From Bdellovibrionales bacterium (GTDB taxonomy: Bacteria > Bdellovibrionota > UBA1018 > CAIMNF01), in NCBI GenBank assembly GCA_947372355.1, contig CANBTI010000015.1, forward strand, positions 1-42,543: DNA of 42,543 nt, in the 5' to 3' direction. The position numbers and the translations under genes were made by a program. Within the stretch, counting starts at the first letter, position 1. The number at the start of each line of letters is the position of its first letter. Under the pieces are notes generated by a model. That model was not told where the DNA came from. It made no database searches and was given only the letters and a program-made list of their open reading frames with translations. This document shows positions 31,736 through 40,336 of this stretch, in pieces.

Positions 31736-32572
31736 ATGAGCATGGTTTATTTTATTCCCGCATCCCAACGTAAAATCGCACTCACTGCCGCACAAGCAGA
31801 TGATGAACCCGTTCTCGTGATCGGTGGATCAGGAACAGGAAAAGGTGCACTTGCAAAATGGATTCATAGCAATAGCCCTCGTGCTGCACTTCCGTTTCAC
31901 TCTGCAACTCGTGAGAGAACTCTTGCAGAACAAATTCGCGAATGCAAAGGCGGCGGAACACTTTTCATCGATGATATTGCTAATTATCCAATGTCGGAGC
32001 AAATGGTGCTTCTCAATTTTTTAAAAACTAAAGCAGTGAGTTCAGGTTCAGTGCCGATGATTGTGAATGTTCGAATCATCACCACCTCCGTTCCACAAAT
32101 TGATTCCAGAGCTCGCGCGGGAATGTTTAACGATGAATTACTTTTGCGTTTAAGCAAAAACCGCATTGAAATGCCAAATTTGGCAAATCGTACGGAAGAG
32201 TTCGAAGATATCACTATGGGTATCTTAGAAGAAATCACTCGCGAACTTCACAAAGAATACATCAAAGGTTTTGGCGAACAAGTTTGGCGCCAACTTCGCG
32301 ATTACGATTGGCCAGGAAATTTACGCGAATTGCGTAACGTTCTTCGTATGGCTGTTGTTTCTTGTGAAAAAGAACGCATCGAAATGAAAGATCTTCCTGA
32401 TTTTGGTCACGATAAGATTAACTTTCAAGCAACTCGTTCTGAGTTTGAAAAAATCTATCTCAGTGAATTATTAAAATCATTTAATCATGATTTAGATAAA
32501 GTAGCGCGTGCAGGCCGCATGGAAAAGATCACCCTACTCGAGAAACTTAAGCGCTTAGGCTTAATGCACTAA
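31736..32572 (+). CDS. Sigma54-activator-like AAA+ protein without GAFTGA loop
   Basis: The 278-residue protein is a bare AAA+ module plus a C-terminal Fis-like helix-turn-helix. GGSGTGKGALAKWIHSNS is Walker A and GGGTLFIDDI is Walker B (DD rather than DE). FNDELLLRLSKNRIEMPNLANR matches the sensor/arginine region, and DYDWPGNLRELRNVL is the family-typical WPGNxREL motif. The canonical segment between Walker A and B with the GAFTGA loop that contacts sigma54 is missing, and the spacing is shorter. The N-terminal receiver is also absent, so it is unlikely to be a classical sigma54 activator. TATAAT (31729-31734) sits 8 nt before the second ATG (31742), so the mRNA may be leaderless. Confidence 0.85.
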   Translation: MSMVYFIPASQRKIALTAAQADDEPVLVIGGSGTGKGALAKWIHSNSPRAALPFHSATRERTLAEQIRECKGGGTLFIDDIANYPMSEQMVLLNFLKTKAVSSGSVPMIVNVRIITTSVPQIDSRARAGMFNDELLLRLSKNRIEMPNLANRTEEFEDITMGILEEITRELHKEYIKGFGEQVWRQLRDYDWPGNLRELRNVLRMAVVSCEKERIEMKDLPDFGHDKINFQATRSEFEKIYLSELLKSFNHDLDKVARAGRMEKITLLEKLKRLGLMH

Positions 32573-33212
32573 TCACTCGCTCTTTAATTTCATCGCGAGT
32601 CATGCCTTTACTTAGATATTCATTTGATCCAGCAGAGATGGCTTGAGCCTTTTCTTCTTCGCTTGGCACAAGATTAGTGATGGCTAAAATCTTCGTTTTT
32701 TTCACATTCTCTGGTTGAGCATCACGAATTACCTTAATCGTTTCCACACCACTCATCCCCTTCATTTGGAGATCCATCAAAATCAAATCAAAGGATTGGC
32801 GAGTAATTTTTTCAATCGCTTGCTCACCACTATTCGCAAATTCAAGGGTAGTAGGAGTATTTTTAAATAAATGCCCCATCAATAAACGATTGATTTCGGC
32901 ATCATCGACGATCAAGATTTTTTTCTTTTCACCGATGTGAACCACTGGCGCTGGAACTGTCTTACTTTTCTGAGGGGATTCTGATTTTACAGAAACCGGA
33001 GTTTGCGGCATCGACTGCTGCGCCACTTGCAACTCTTGAATAGTAACCAGGGCATCATTCACCTGTTGAACAAAGTTTGAATAAATTGGGAATAACTCTT
33101 TGGCGTGATTAAAGAATTTTTCATATTCAATGAGAGTTGTATTTTGATTCTCAAAACGAGAATTCAAATCGGCAATAAACTCATTAAATTTAGTTTCAAA
33201 TTCCTTTTGCAT
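32547..33212 (-). CDS. Response regulator with C-terminal receiver domain
   Basis: The 221 residues begin with a helical/coiled N-terminal part (to ~residue 70), a low-complexity linker (SVKSESPQKSK), and a C-terminal receiver domain: KKILIVDDAEINRLLM (acidic pair), FDLILMDLQMKGMSG (phospho-acceptor Asp in LMDLQM), ILAITNLV and YLSKGMT (conserved Lys). There is no output domain, so the helical N-terminus may bind a partner or dimerise. It is convergent with, and overlaps by 26 bp, the AAA+ gene, so a partner relationship is not implied. A histidine kinase is not visible in the window. Confidence 0.9.
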   Translation of the reverse strand: MQKEFETKFNEFIADLNSRFENQNTTLIEYEKFFNHAKELFPIYSNFVQQVNDALVTIQELQVAQQSMPQTPVSVKSESPQKSKTVPAPVVHIGEKKKILIVDDAEINRLLMGHLFKNTPTTLEFANSGEQAIEKITRQSFDLILMDLQMKGMSGVETIKVIRDAQPENVKKTKILAITNLVPSEEEKAQAISAGSNEYLSKGMTRDEIKERVISALSLSA

Positions 33213-33246
33213 TCATCAAAAGAAGTATCATGATGAATTCGAATAA

Positions 33247-33747
33247 TCAACCAGCCTCGGGAATCTCGAGATGAGAGGCTACTTCTAAGATGAAATTTTG
33301 GTGATATTTACCATCAGCATGTAGATTACAGCAAGCCGCACAGGCAGCCCCTTGGAGGCGCTTTCGCACTAAAATCTTCTGATCACAGTGTTTGCAAACA
33401 TAGCAATATTTGAAGGGCCGGTGTTTGGGTACCGAATTATAACGACTCACTCCGAGCTCATTCATTTTTTCATGAAAAGTGGGTGTATGCCCATAGGGTT
33501 GTTTCATTTCCCACAACCAGTAATGAATGATTTCGTGACCAAGGGTATCTCGGATCAACTCTTCCGCATTGGGTTCATCTAAAAGGTAGGATGCAATTTC
33601 GATCACCGATTTTTTTCTGTTAGGAATAAACCGTCCGGCTGAAGTTTTCAAACGAGAATTCCATCTCAGTTCAGGGATCGGAAGAATCCCCTCGAAAGAT
33701 TTTAAATTCCACTCTGTAAAAATTCTTACTAGATCAAATTGAATCAT
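33247..33747 (-). CDS. SprT-like zinc metalloprotease domain protein
   Basis: The 166 residues match the SprT/SPRTN family: IFTEWNLKSFEGIL at the start, TLGHEIIHYWLWEM with HExxH (His71, His75) as the zinc site, and GHTPTFHEKM with the third His. A C-terminal zinc ribbon follows, with cysteine pairs in YCYVCKHCD and GAACAAC. Spartan-type proteases cleave DNA-protein crosslinks in eukaryotes; bacterial SprT is uncharacterised. The length is typical. The protein is cytoplasmic, and the neighbours give no further clue. Confidence 0.88.
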   Translation of the reverse strand: MIQFDLVRIFTEWNLKSFEGILPIPELRWNSRLKTSAGRFIPNRKKSVIEIASYLLDEPNAEELIRDTLGHEIIHYWLWEMKQPYGHTPTFHEKMNELGVSRYNSVPKHRPFKYCYVCKHCDQKILVRKRLQGAACAACCNLHADGKYHQNFILEVASHLEIPEAG

Positions 33748-33897
33748 CCTAGAAATAGGATATGAAGAAGTAATTTATTACACAAATGTAGTTTAATTGA
33801 CTAGGCAAAATCGAACAACATTATTTTGACGAACTACATTAAACCCTGATCTGTACCCCATCTTGCTTTTAGCGGGTCTCCAAAGTAACTTACAGGC

Positions 33898-35643
33898 ATG
33901 ATTACTTTTAAAACTTTAAAGCAACTTCTCAGCTTACTCTTGGCCATTGGATTCAGTATCCCTTCTTCTGCATCAACAGATCTTAGAACTATTGCTGAAA
34001 TAACGAACTGGAAACAAACAGGTCGTGCCGATGAAACGGAAAGTTTGTGCAAAAGCTTTGCAAAAAAATACCCTGAACGGGTGAAGTGTAGCAGTTATGG
34101 CGTAACACCAGAAGGCCGCAATCTCATGTACTTGGTGGTGAGCGATCATCAAAACAAATTGAATCAACAAAAATCTCCGGTGATTTGGATTCAAGCTGGT
34201 ATCCACTCTGGAGAAATCGATGGTAAAGATGCTGTGTTTTTGCTTCTCCGTGAAGCCCTAACTCAAGAGCTAAAACCCGATCCATTCAAGGGGCTAACTT
34301 TTGTTTTCATTCCAATTGTAAATTTAGATGGGCATGAACGATTTGGTAAATGGAATCGCCCGAACCAAGTTGGACCGGAAGAAATGGGTTGGAGAACTAC
34401 AGCACAAAACTTAAACATGAATCGTGATTTTACAAAATTAGATGCACCGGAAACGAAAGCACTTTTAAAGCTTTGGCATCAGTTTGATCCGATTTTTAGT
34501 GCCGATCTTCATGTGACTGATGGTGCTCAATTTCAGCCTGAAGTGGGATTAATTGTATCTCCCACTGATCAAGAACCGAGTGAATTGCAAAATTTCGGAA
34601 AGCTAATTGAATCCAATTTAGTGAATAAAATGAAGAATCGATCTCATCTTGCCCTTCCCTATTACCCTGATTTTGAAAAAACAGATCAGCCACTCTCTGG
34701 GTTTTCACGTTCCGTATCCACTCCAAGATTCTCACAAAGCTATTGGTCAAACCAAAACCGATTGGGAATGCTCGTGGAAAGTCATTCCTGGAAAGATTAC
34801 GCCACTCGTGTTCATGTGCATCATGATGTTGTTCTTTCAGTGCTGGAACTTGCACAAAAAGATGCTGCGAAATGGATCAAAGCTGCAAAAATTCTCGATG
34901 AAAATAAATTATCAGAAAAACCAGTGTCATTAGAGTTTAAACACACTGATCTATCTCATCCGATTGATTTTCCTGGTTATCATTATACAAAAGAAAAATC
35001 GGAAATCTCTAGTGCTGAATCGATTCACTATTTCCCTGAAAAACCTGAAATTTGGCATACAGCACTTTTTGATGAAGTTAAGCCGAGTCTCACGATCACC
35101 GCTCCTAAAAATGGTTACCTCATTCCGCCCTCAGAAGCCGAATGGATGATTAAAAAATTGGATGTTCATGGAATTAAATACTCTATTTACAAAAAAGAAG
35201 CGCCCTCAGGATTAGAAGTTTTTCGCGCAACAGGAAAAGAGTTCTCACCAAAATCCTATGAAGGGCATCAAACACTTTCGGTAAAAGGTGAATGGAAAGC
35301 AGAAAAAAGATCCATCGCTAAAGGAAGCATTTTTGTTTCCATCGATCAACCCCACGCCCGTTTACTCATGCAAATCTTAGAACCATTGGCTAGTGATTCC
35401 TTCGCATCATGGGGATTTTTCAATCGCTTTTTTGAGCAAAAAGAATACATGGAAGATTATGTGACCGAAGTCGTAGCAAAAGAAATGCTTTCAAAAGATC
35501 CTGAAATGAAAAAAGAATTTTACGCTCTCCTTAAATCAGATCCATCTTTCGAAAAAGATTCAAAAAAACGATTGGAATTCTTTTATAAAAGGCATCCATC
35601 CTATGATGAACGTTTTAATCTTTATCCAGTGTATCGATTTTAA
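33898..35643 (+). CDS. Exported zinc carboxypeptidase (M14 family)
   Basis: The 581 residues have a signal peptide (LLSLLLAIGFSIPSSAS) and a catalytic domain with WIQAGIHSGEIDGKDA (zinc ligands His103 and Glu106), FIPIVNLDGHERFG, LNMNRDFTKLDAPE and SADLHVTDGAQFQPE (third ligand His205). This is the carboxypeptidase A/murein-peptidase fold, which removes C-terminal residues from peptides or peptidoglycan stems in the periplasm or outside. The C-terminal ~250 residues are of unclear fold. It is preceded by ~150 nt of non-coding DNA and has a weak Shine-Dalgarno (AGG). The catalytic Glu was not assigned. Confidence 0.9.
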   Translation: MITFKTLKQLLSLLLAIGFSIPSSASTDLRTIAEITNWKQTGRADETESLCKSFAKKYPERVKCSSYGVTPEGRNLMYLVVSDHQNKLNQQKSPVIWIQAGIHSGEIDGKDAVFLLLREALTQELKPDPFKGLTFVFIPIVNLDGHERFGKWNRPNQVGPEEMGWRTTAQNLNMNRDFTKLDAPETKALLKLWHQFDPIFSADLHVTDGAQFQPEVGLIVSPTDQEPSELQNFGKLIESNLVNKMKNRSHLALPYYPDFEKTDQPLSGFSRSVSTPRFSQSYWSNQNRLGMLVESHSWKDYATRVHVHHDVVLSVLELAQKDAAKWIKAAKILDENKLSEKPVSLEFKHTDLSHPIDFPGYHYTKEKSEISSAESIHYFPEKPEIWHTALFDEVKPSLTITAPKNGYLIPPSEAEWMIKKLDVHGIKYSIYKKEAPSGLEVFRATGKEFSPKSYEGHQTLSVKGEWKAEKRSIAKGSIFVSIDQPHARLLMQILEPLASDSFASWGFFNRFFEQKEYMEDYVTEVVAKEMLSKDPEMKKEFYALLKSDPSFEKDSKKRLEFFYKRHPSYDERFNLYPVYRF

Positions 35644-35704
35644 TTTTCTAAAAAATTCATCTGATTACAAACTATTATGCATAAAATTTTGACGTGCAAT
35701 CGGC

Positions 35705-36058
35705 CTAAGTCTTAATTCCAATTTTCCTTCGATCGGGTGATCGAATTGGATCGTCTTTTTCGATAGTATCTAGTCTTTCAAAAACGATTTTAAATAATTG
35801 ATTCGTATTTTGTTTGAGTTCGATGAGTTCTGAACCAAGATCCCGCCCCTGTCGGAAATGATCTCGCAGTTCGATAAACGTACGCATGATTGAAATGTTG
35901 ACTTGAATTGCGATATCGCTTCGAAGAACGCCTGAGAGCATTGCAATGCCGTGTTCGGTGAAAGCAAATGGTAAATAGCGACGCCCGCCATAGTCCAAAC
36001 TTGAGATCCCAATTTGGGATCTCAAGTTTTCTCCTTCAATTTCAGATAGTTGGAACAT
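35705..36058 (-). pseudogene. N-terminally truncated ORF6N-domain gene
   Basis: The 117 residues match the second half of the ORF6N/KilA-N-type module common in phages and toxin-linked genes: FMFQLSEIEGENLRSQI, GGRRYLPFAFTEHGIAML, and AIQVNISIMRTFIELRDH. The usual first half (for example LDSDLAELYGVETRALN then RFPED) is missing. Upstream only S-G-D-F-M-F remains in frame, preceded by a stop codon. The C-terminal tail is coiled and basic. The upstream sequence is an insertion-sequence scar (36130-36224), so insertion or deletion probably removed the start. It could still be expressed as a short protein. Confidence 0.7.
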
Positions 36059-36129
36059 AAAGTCGCCGGATTAAGCTGTGAAGTGCAACGGGTATTCTAG
36101 GTGTTTGTTATATTAGATCTTTTTTTCTT

Positions 36130-36224
36130 TCAAGCTGCAACTTCTTCGTTGATTTCTTTGGTTACCTCTTTCGAATTGACCCCATGATAGGCCTCATTTG
36201 GGGTGAGGAATCCTAGTTTTGTTC
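36130..36224 (-). mobile_element. Remnant C-terminus of an IS transposase (integrase-core type)
   Basis: The minus-strand translation gives TKLGFLTPNEAYHG then VNSKEVTKEINEEVAA and a stop. The LTPNEAYHG segment matches the C-terminal (N/G)-x-x-(T/S)P-x-E-x-(Y/W) tail of rve/IS3-IS481-type transposases. An in-frame stop lies just upstream, and the rest of the protein is gone. It is a degraded scar left by an insertion or recombination. Confidence 0.65.
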
Positions 36225-36248
36225 ATACCGCTAACAAAGCAAGATCTG

Positions 36249-36285
36249 TGATAATGAACGCGATGGATTGAACCATTCATTATCA
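36249..36285. repeat. Perfect 10-bp-arm stem-loop
   Basis: TGATAATGAA (36249-36258) pairs with TTCATTATCA (36276-36285). Inside it ATGG/CCAT can extend the stem past a CGCG bulge. It lies between the IS scar and the toxin-antitoxin promoter. It may be an end of the lost element, or a terminator for a lost upstream gene. Confidence 0.5.
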
Positions 36286-36378
36286 AAAAAATAGGCGGTG
36301 ATATTGGGACATCTATAGCACACCGGTTGCGGCGCGTTTTTGAGCGTTATTTCGGCATAAAATTTTGACTGATATCTC

Positions 36379-36392
36379 TGCCACATGTGGCA
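36379..36392. promoter_or_regulatory. Palindrome TGCCACATGTGGCA
   Basis: A perfect 14-bp palindrome about 55 nt before the -10 element of the TumE-like gene. It is a candidate operator for toxin-antitoxin autoregulation. Confidence 0.5.
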
Positions 36393-36445
36393 ATATATTG
36401 AAAATACAGGTTATTTTATGTATGGTATTTAAACCTTATATTGGG

Positions 36446-36451
36446 TATAAT
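36446..36451 (+). promoter_or_regulatory. -10 element TATAAT of the toxin gene, leaderless start
   Basis: TATAAT (36446-36451) ends 8 nt before the GTG at 36460, so transcription would begin at or within a base or two of the start codon. There is no Shine-Dalgarno and only a weak -35. The flanking GGTTATT/AATAACC inverted repeat overlaps it. Confidence 0.45.
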
Positions 36452-36459
36452 AACCATAA

Positions 36460-36765
36460 GTGAAAGCAAAACTGAAATTCCATCGTAAATTGACTTTAAT
36501 CCACGGAACTACCAACGAAGCGGCGGTAGCCGAGCTTAAAGTTTTTGAAGTGCCAGTTTCTTCGCATTACCCCGATGGTCTTAAGTTTTCGATGTTCCTC
36601 GTACTGAAAGAATCAGGAAGAGTACTTCTTGGTTTCGATAATCATAAGCCCAAGGGGCCGCATCTTCACCTGCATGATCGAGAGATTCCTTACGAGTTCG
36701 ATGGAGTTGAACAACTCGTTGAGGATTTTTGGCGATTCGTAAAAAAGGAAGGGTTTGTAATATGA
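36460..36765 (+). CDS. TumE-like toxin (DUF6516) of a toxin-antitoxin pair
   Basis: The 101 residues match the TumE/DUF6516 type: an N-terminal LTLIHGTTNEAAVAELKVFE, a central FSMFLVLKESGRVLLGFDN, and GFDNHKPKGPHLHLHDRE, the DN...HxHxH segment typical of the family. Members are predicted to be RNA-acting toxins paired with an HTH antitoxin. The GTG start has TATAAT directly upstream and no Shine-Dalgarno, so it looks leaderless. The stop overlaps the antitoxin start (ATGA, 36762-36765). The family call is from remembered motif order; activity is not tested here. Confidence 0.75.
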   Translation: MKAKLKFHRKLTLIHGTTNEAAVAELKVFEVPVSSHYPDGLKFSMFLVLKESGRVLLGFDNHKPKGPHLHLHDREIPYEFDGVEQLVEDFWRFVKKEGFVI

Positions 36766-37130
36766 AGCTTAAAAAAGTAAAAATTATAGTTCGGCCTATT
36801 GAAGATGTTAAAAAAGAATGGACTCAAGCTCTGAAGGGGAAAGTGAGCTCGATTCAGCCAAAAGGTGTAATCGTATTTACAAGCCTGGGTGCCATTGCCA
36901 AGGCACTCTCACCAGCACGTCTTGAACTTCTCGGTGTGATCTTGAAGCAAAAGCCCGCTTCCATCTACGCACTAGCAAAACTTGTGGAACGGGATTTCAA
37001 AAATGTATACTCCGATATCAGACTTCTTGTTGAAATAGGTTTGGTTGACCTCAAACTTCATGAAGGTAAGCGGGATGCTGCTCGCCCTGTAGCTAAATAC
37101 AGTGGCTTCGAAGTTGATTTAGCGGCTTAG
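36762..37130 (+). CDS. TumA-like antitoxin with winged-HTH, overlapping the toxin
   Basis: The 122 residues (from ATG 36762; the frame extends to 36729 with no Shine-Dalgarno support) have a basic N-terminus and a winged helix (SPARLELLGVILKQKPASIY, ALAKLVERDFKNVYSDIRLL) typical of HVO_A0114/MarR-like DNA-binding antitoxins of DUF6516 pairs. The start overlaps the toxin stop as ATGA, so the two are translationally coupled. The antitoxin probably represses the promoter via the nearby palindromes. The toxin comes first in the operon, the less common order. Confidence 0.72.
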   Translation: MKLKKVKIIVRPIEDVKKEWTQALKGKVSSIQPKGVIVFTSLGAIAKALSPARLELLGVILKQKPASIYALAKLVERDFKNVYSDIRLLVEIGLVDLKLHEGKRDAARPVAKYSGFEVDLAA

Positions 37131-37160
37131 TATATAGTTAGTGAACTTCAAAATAAGAGA

Positions 37161-37673
37161 TTACTGGCATTCTTGGATCTTAAAAAAGGCATCTCCATTG
37201 CTAGCTTTTCCTGGCAGGTCCGCAAAAACAGAAAAGTGGTAATCACTGGACACACCGCTTGGTGTCTCAGAAGTTTCATATTTATTTTGAATTACTGATA
37301 ACACTTGAATTTGATCTATTTTGTTACCAGTTTCATCAAAAAATTCTACATTTGTGTTACCGCTATTTGGGTCGGTCGCACATACAGAAACCGGACTTTT
37401 GTTCGAACTAAACTTACACTCGCTAGACTGGAAAGAAAATCTCATTTCCTTTGCGAATATTGAATTCCGAAGTCCCAAATCGCTAGCAATGACCCCGATA
37501 ATGAAGGCAGATTGTACAGAAACAATATATCCTGATTGGGTTGCATCGACCTTAACTTGCTCATGATATGATGGATTTGATCCATTGTACTTACAGAAAA
37601 AACCTCCAGCCCATGAAGTGGAAGATATAGTAATTGCTGCTACTGCAAGAGTTGTGGTCACAAGGTTCTTCAT
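37161..37673 (-). CDS. Small secreted protein, 170 aa, of the island type
   Basis: No family is recognised. MKNLVTTTLAVAAITISSTSWAGG is a clean signal peptide. The mature part has four cysteines (FFCKYN, SECKFS, VCATD and QECQ) and strand-rich segments, in the style of the small exported proteins at 5229-12284. It is separated from them by 25 kb and lacks the 80-bp repeat upstream. It sits next to the toxin-antitoxin/IS scar, so it may belong to the same accessory pool. An AAAGGAGGTAAAT lies about 90 nt upstream, before a tiny TTG-initiated frame of seven codons. Confidence 0.8.
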   Translation of the reverse strand: MKNLVTTTLAVAAITISSTSWAGGFFCKYNGSNPSYHEQVKVDATQSGYIVSVQSAFIIGVIASDLGLRNSIFAKEMRFSFQSSECKFSSNKSPVSVCATDPNSGNTNVEFFDETGNKIDQIQVLSVIQNKYETSETPSGVSSDYHFSVFADLPGKASNGDAFFKIQECQ

Positions 37674-37891
37674 ACGAGTTCCTTTTCCTACGAATGTATT
37701 TTTAGTCGGGATCTGAATATTAGTGTCACATATTTAAAAAGCTTGGGTAATAGGCAATATTTACCTCCTTTGTCTTGATGACTAACTCAGCCACGTAGAT
37801 GATATAACGACAGCATTTTTGCACAAAAGTTGTGTAATAGAATGGCCATTCAATCCTGTGTTTTTTTATTTATAATTCTTGAAAGGTTTGG

Positions 37892-40336
37892 CTATCTTAA
37901 ATTAAACCGAACGAGAGTTGCACCCGATGATCCGGCATTTTGATAATGAGCCACAAAGTTTGTGGATTTCAAAATCTTGATCACTCCTTCACGAAGGGCA
38001 CCGGTGCCGAGTCCATGAACTATCGTCACTTCACCCTTGCCCGATAAAAACGCCTGATCAATGTATCGGGTTACGGCTCTCATGGCTTCATCAAGTCGTT
38101 GGCCGCGAATATCCATTTGATCGGAAATGGATGAAGGTGAAACAGATTGCACTGTTACATTTTTAGAAACCTTACTGGAGCCAGGAACGCCTTGTTGAAC
38201 TCCAATCACTGTTCGTTTTTCACGATCCGAAAGCACTTCCATTTCCATGGGATAAACACTCACAATAAAGGCTTTACCAAATCCTGAAGTTTGCTGAACC
38301 CCCAGTGCAACTTTTGCCTTTTTTCCATCCCACTCAATGATTTCGCCTACATTTTTCCATTTCGGAACACGAACCCAAACACCCTGCTCAAATTTTACCT
38401 CTTCTACAGGTGCAGCCGGCACTTTATCTAAGGCCTCATTAAGTTCGGGGGCAGCTTCAGATACGGCCGTTTCAATTCTTTTTTCGCCTGCCTCAAAAGT
38501 TTCATTTAATTCACGTCTTAAATCATCGAGTTGCTTATGCGATTTAGTGGATTGAATTTTACGGAGCGTTTCTCTCACTTCAATTTGCGCAAGCTCCAAA
38601 ACATGCTTTAATTTAGAACGTGCTTTTTCAATGGATTCAGCCACTGTTTTTTGAACTTTTTCTTCCCACTCGATCTTCAGTTTTTCTGTTTCAGCCTTAT
38701 AATGATTTGCTTCTTGGCGGGCTTTATCTACCGTACCCAATTGTAATTGCAATTGCTGAAGCACACCCTCAAAGGATTTATGTTCAGCGGTTAAATATGT
38801 TTTAGCCAAACTCAAAACTTCATTGGGCATTCCCAATCTTTCCGCAGTTTCAAGAGCGCGAGATCTTCCCGGTGCACCAAACACCACTCGGTAAGTTGGC
38901 CTCATGGTTTCTTCATTGAATAAAATACTCGCACTCAAAACTCGAGCATCATTCACTCCCATGGCTTTCAAACGTGGATCATGGGTTGTGGCGATGAGAA
39001 TGGCGCCTTCTTTTTTTAACACTGTTTCCACAAATGCTTGTGCAAGCGCCGCACCCTCTTCTGGATCAGTGGCAGAATTCATTTCATCCACCAAGATCAA
39101 ACTACGAGCGCCTAGTCCCTCTAAAATACGTTTCATTTTTAATACGTGGCCCGAGAACGAAGAAATGTGTTCTTCAATGGATTGTGGATCGCCGAGATCA
39201 ACGAAAAATGAATCAAAAAATGGAACTGATAATTTTCCGAGTGCCGGGTAAAAGAACCCAGTGCGAGCAGCAACTGCGGATAAACCCAGTGTTTTTAGTA
39301 AAACCGTTTTACCGCCAGTATTTGGACCAGAAAGTAAAATCATTTGCTGAGGGGGCGACATTTCCAGTGTGTTACGAACGATCTCTGAATTTTCTAAGTT
39401 CCAAAATAAAATTGGATTCGTAGTTTCTTCTAATATCCAAGCACGATCTATTGAAAGATGAATGGGTTTTCCTGAATATTTTTTAGCCAATCGCGCTCGC
39501 GCTTGAACACCATCCCAATAAGATACGAGCATCACGGATGCAGAAATTGCATCAACATGAGGATGAAGCTGACGAGCCACATCGGTAAGAATGATGTAAA
39601 TTTCTTCGGAAGTTTCCGCTTCTTTTCTTCTTAATTGAGTTTGAAGTAATTCTACTTCTTTCGGCTCGATGAATACCGTTTGTTTACTCACCGATAACTC
39701 AGCCACGCGACCTTCCACCTGGCTTTGATCGGAAACTTTCACCGGCAAAACATAACGTCCATCGCGAACATCCGTATATTTTTCTTGAAGAATACCCTTA
39801 TGCGCATATTCCTTCATCAAGGTTTCCATGCGAGCGGAGATCTCTTGTTTTAGCCCACGAACCTGACTAAACAGAGATTGAAGCTTCGGTGATGCTTTCT
39901 CTGATAACTCTCCCTGAGGCGTGATCACGCGATCGAGCACCCGCACACACTCAAAGGGATCAAAAATCTGAGCGAGTGCATTTTTAAAGTTTTTTCCAGC
40001 TAGTTCTTTTGGAAAATGATTCCAAGAATCAAAACAATAAAGCCATGCACGAATTTTATGAAGAGCATGCACTTCTAAAACCGCACCTTTTTGTAAAATT
40101 TCTAACTCATCGTGAATCTCTTCCAAATCACGGAGAGGCCCCCATAGAGCTTCACGCTCTATGATTGAAAAAACTTCATGCGTTTCGGTTTGTAGCTCTT
40201 GGGCGCGTTCAATTCCTTCAGCAAAGTTTTCAACGAAATTAAGATCATGAAGACGAGACTTTCCATAAGGAGTACGCGCTTCATTTGCGGCGTAACTCAA
40301 TAATTTGGGCCAGTCTAAATCTTCGAACGGATACAC
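37892..40336 (-). CDS. mutS2: MutS2 endonuclease / ribosome-rescue factor
   Basis: The 814-residue protein has the MutS2 layout: an N-terminal lever/core region, MILLSGPNTGGKTVLLKTLGL (Walker A), SFSGHVLKMKRIL and ILVDEMNSATDPEEGAALA (ABC/Walker B), a long coiled insertion (DKARQEANHYKAE then KLKIEWEEKVQK), and a C-terminal Smr domain beginning QMDIRGQRLDEAM with VTIVHGLGTGALREGV. MutS2 antagonises homologous recombination in some bacteria and in others splits stalled ribosomes. It has the full length. The start overlaps the NUDIX gene upstream by 22 bp. Confidence 0.95.
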   Translation of the reverse strand: MYPFEDLDWPKLLSYAANEARTPYGKSRLHDLNFVENFAEGIERAQELQTETHEVFSIIEREALWGPLRDLEEIHDELEILQKGAVLEVHALHKIRAWLYCFDSWNHFPKELAGKNFKNALAQIFDPFECVRVLDRVITPQGELSEKASPKLQSLFSQVRGLKQEISARMETLMKEYAHKGILQEKYTDVRDGRYVLPVKVSDQSQVEGRVAELSVSKQTVFIEPKEVELLQTQLRRKEAETSEEIYIILTDVARQLHPHVDAISASVMLVSYWDGVQARARLAKKYSGKPIHLSIDRAWILEETTNPILFWNLENSEIVRNTLEMSPPQQMILLSGPNTGGKTVLLKTLGLSAVAARTGFFYPALGKLSVPFFDSFFVDLGDPQSIEEHISSFSGHVLKMKRILEGLGARSLILVDEMNSATDPEEGAALAQAFVETVLKKEGAILIATTHDPRLKAMGVNDARVLSASILFNEETMRPTYRVVFGAPGRSRALETAERLGMPNEVLSLAKTYLTAEHKSFEGVLQQLQLQLGTVDKARQEANHYKAETEKLKIEWEEKVQKTVAESIEKARSKLKHVLELAQIEVRETLRKIQSTKSHKQLDDLRRELNETFEAGEKRIETAVSEAAPELNEALDKVPAAPVEEVKFEQGVWVRVPKWKNVGEIIEWDGKKAKVALGVQQTSGFGKAFIVSVYPMEMEVLSDREKRTVIGVQQGVPGSSKVSKNVTVQSVSPSSISDQMDIRGQRLDEAMRAVTRYIDQAFLSGKGEVTIVHGLGTGALREGVIKILKSTNFVAHYQNAGSSGATLVRFNLR

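Larger units (their letters stand above)
36059..36459. other. Gene-free stretch with IS scar and palindromes
   Basis: There is no intact gene in these ~400 bp. It contains the transposase remnant at 36130-36224, the 10-bp-arm hairpin at 36249-36285, a 14-bp perfect palindrome at 36379-36392, an inverted repeat GGTTATT/AATAACC (36409-36415 and 36449-36455), and the promoter of the toxin-antitoxin pair. Confidence 0.6.
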
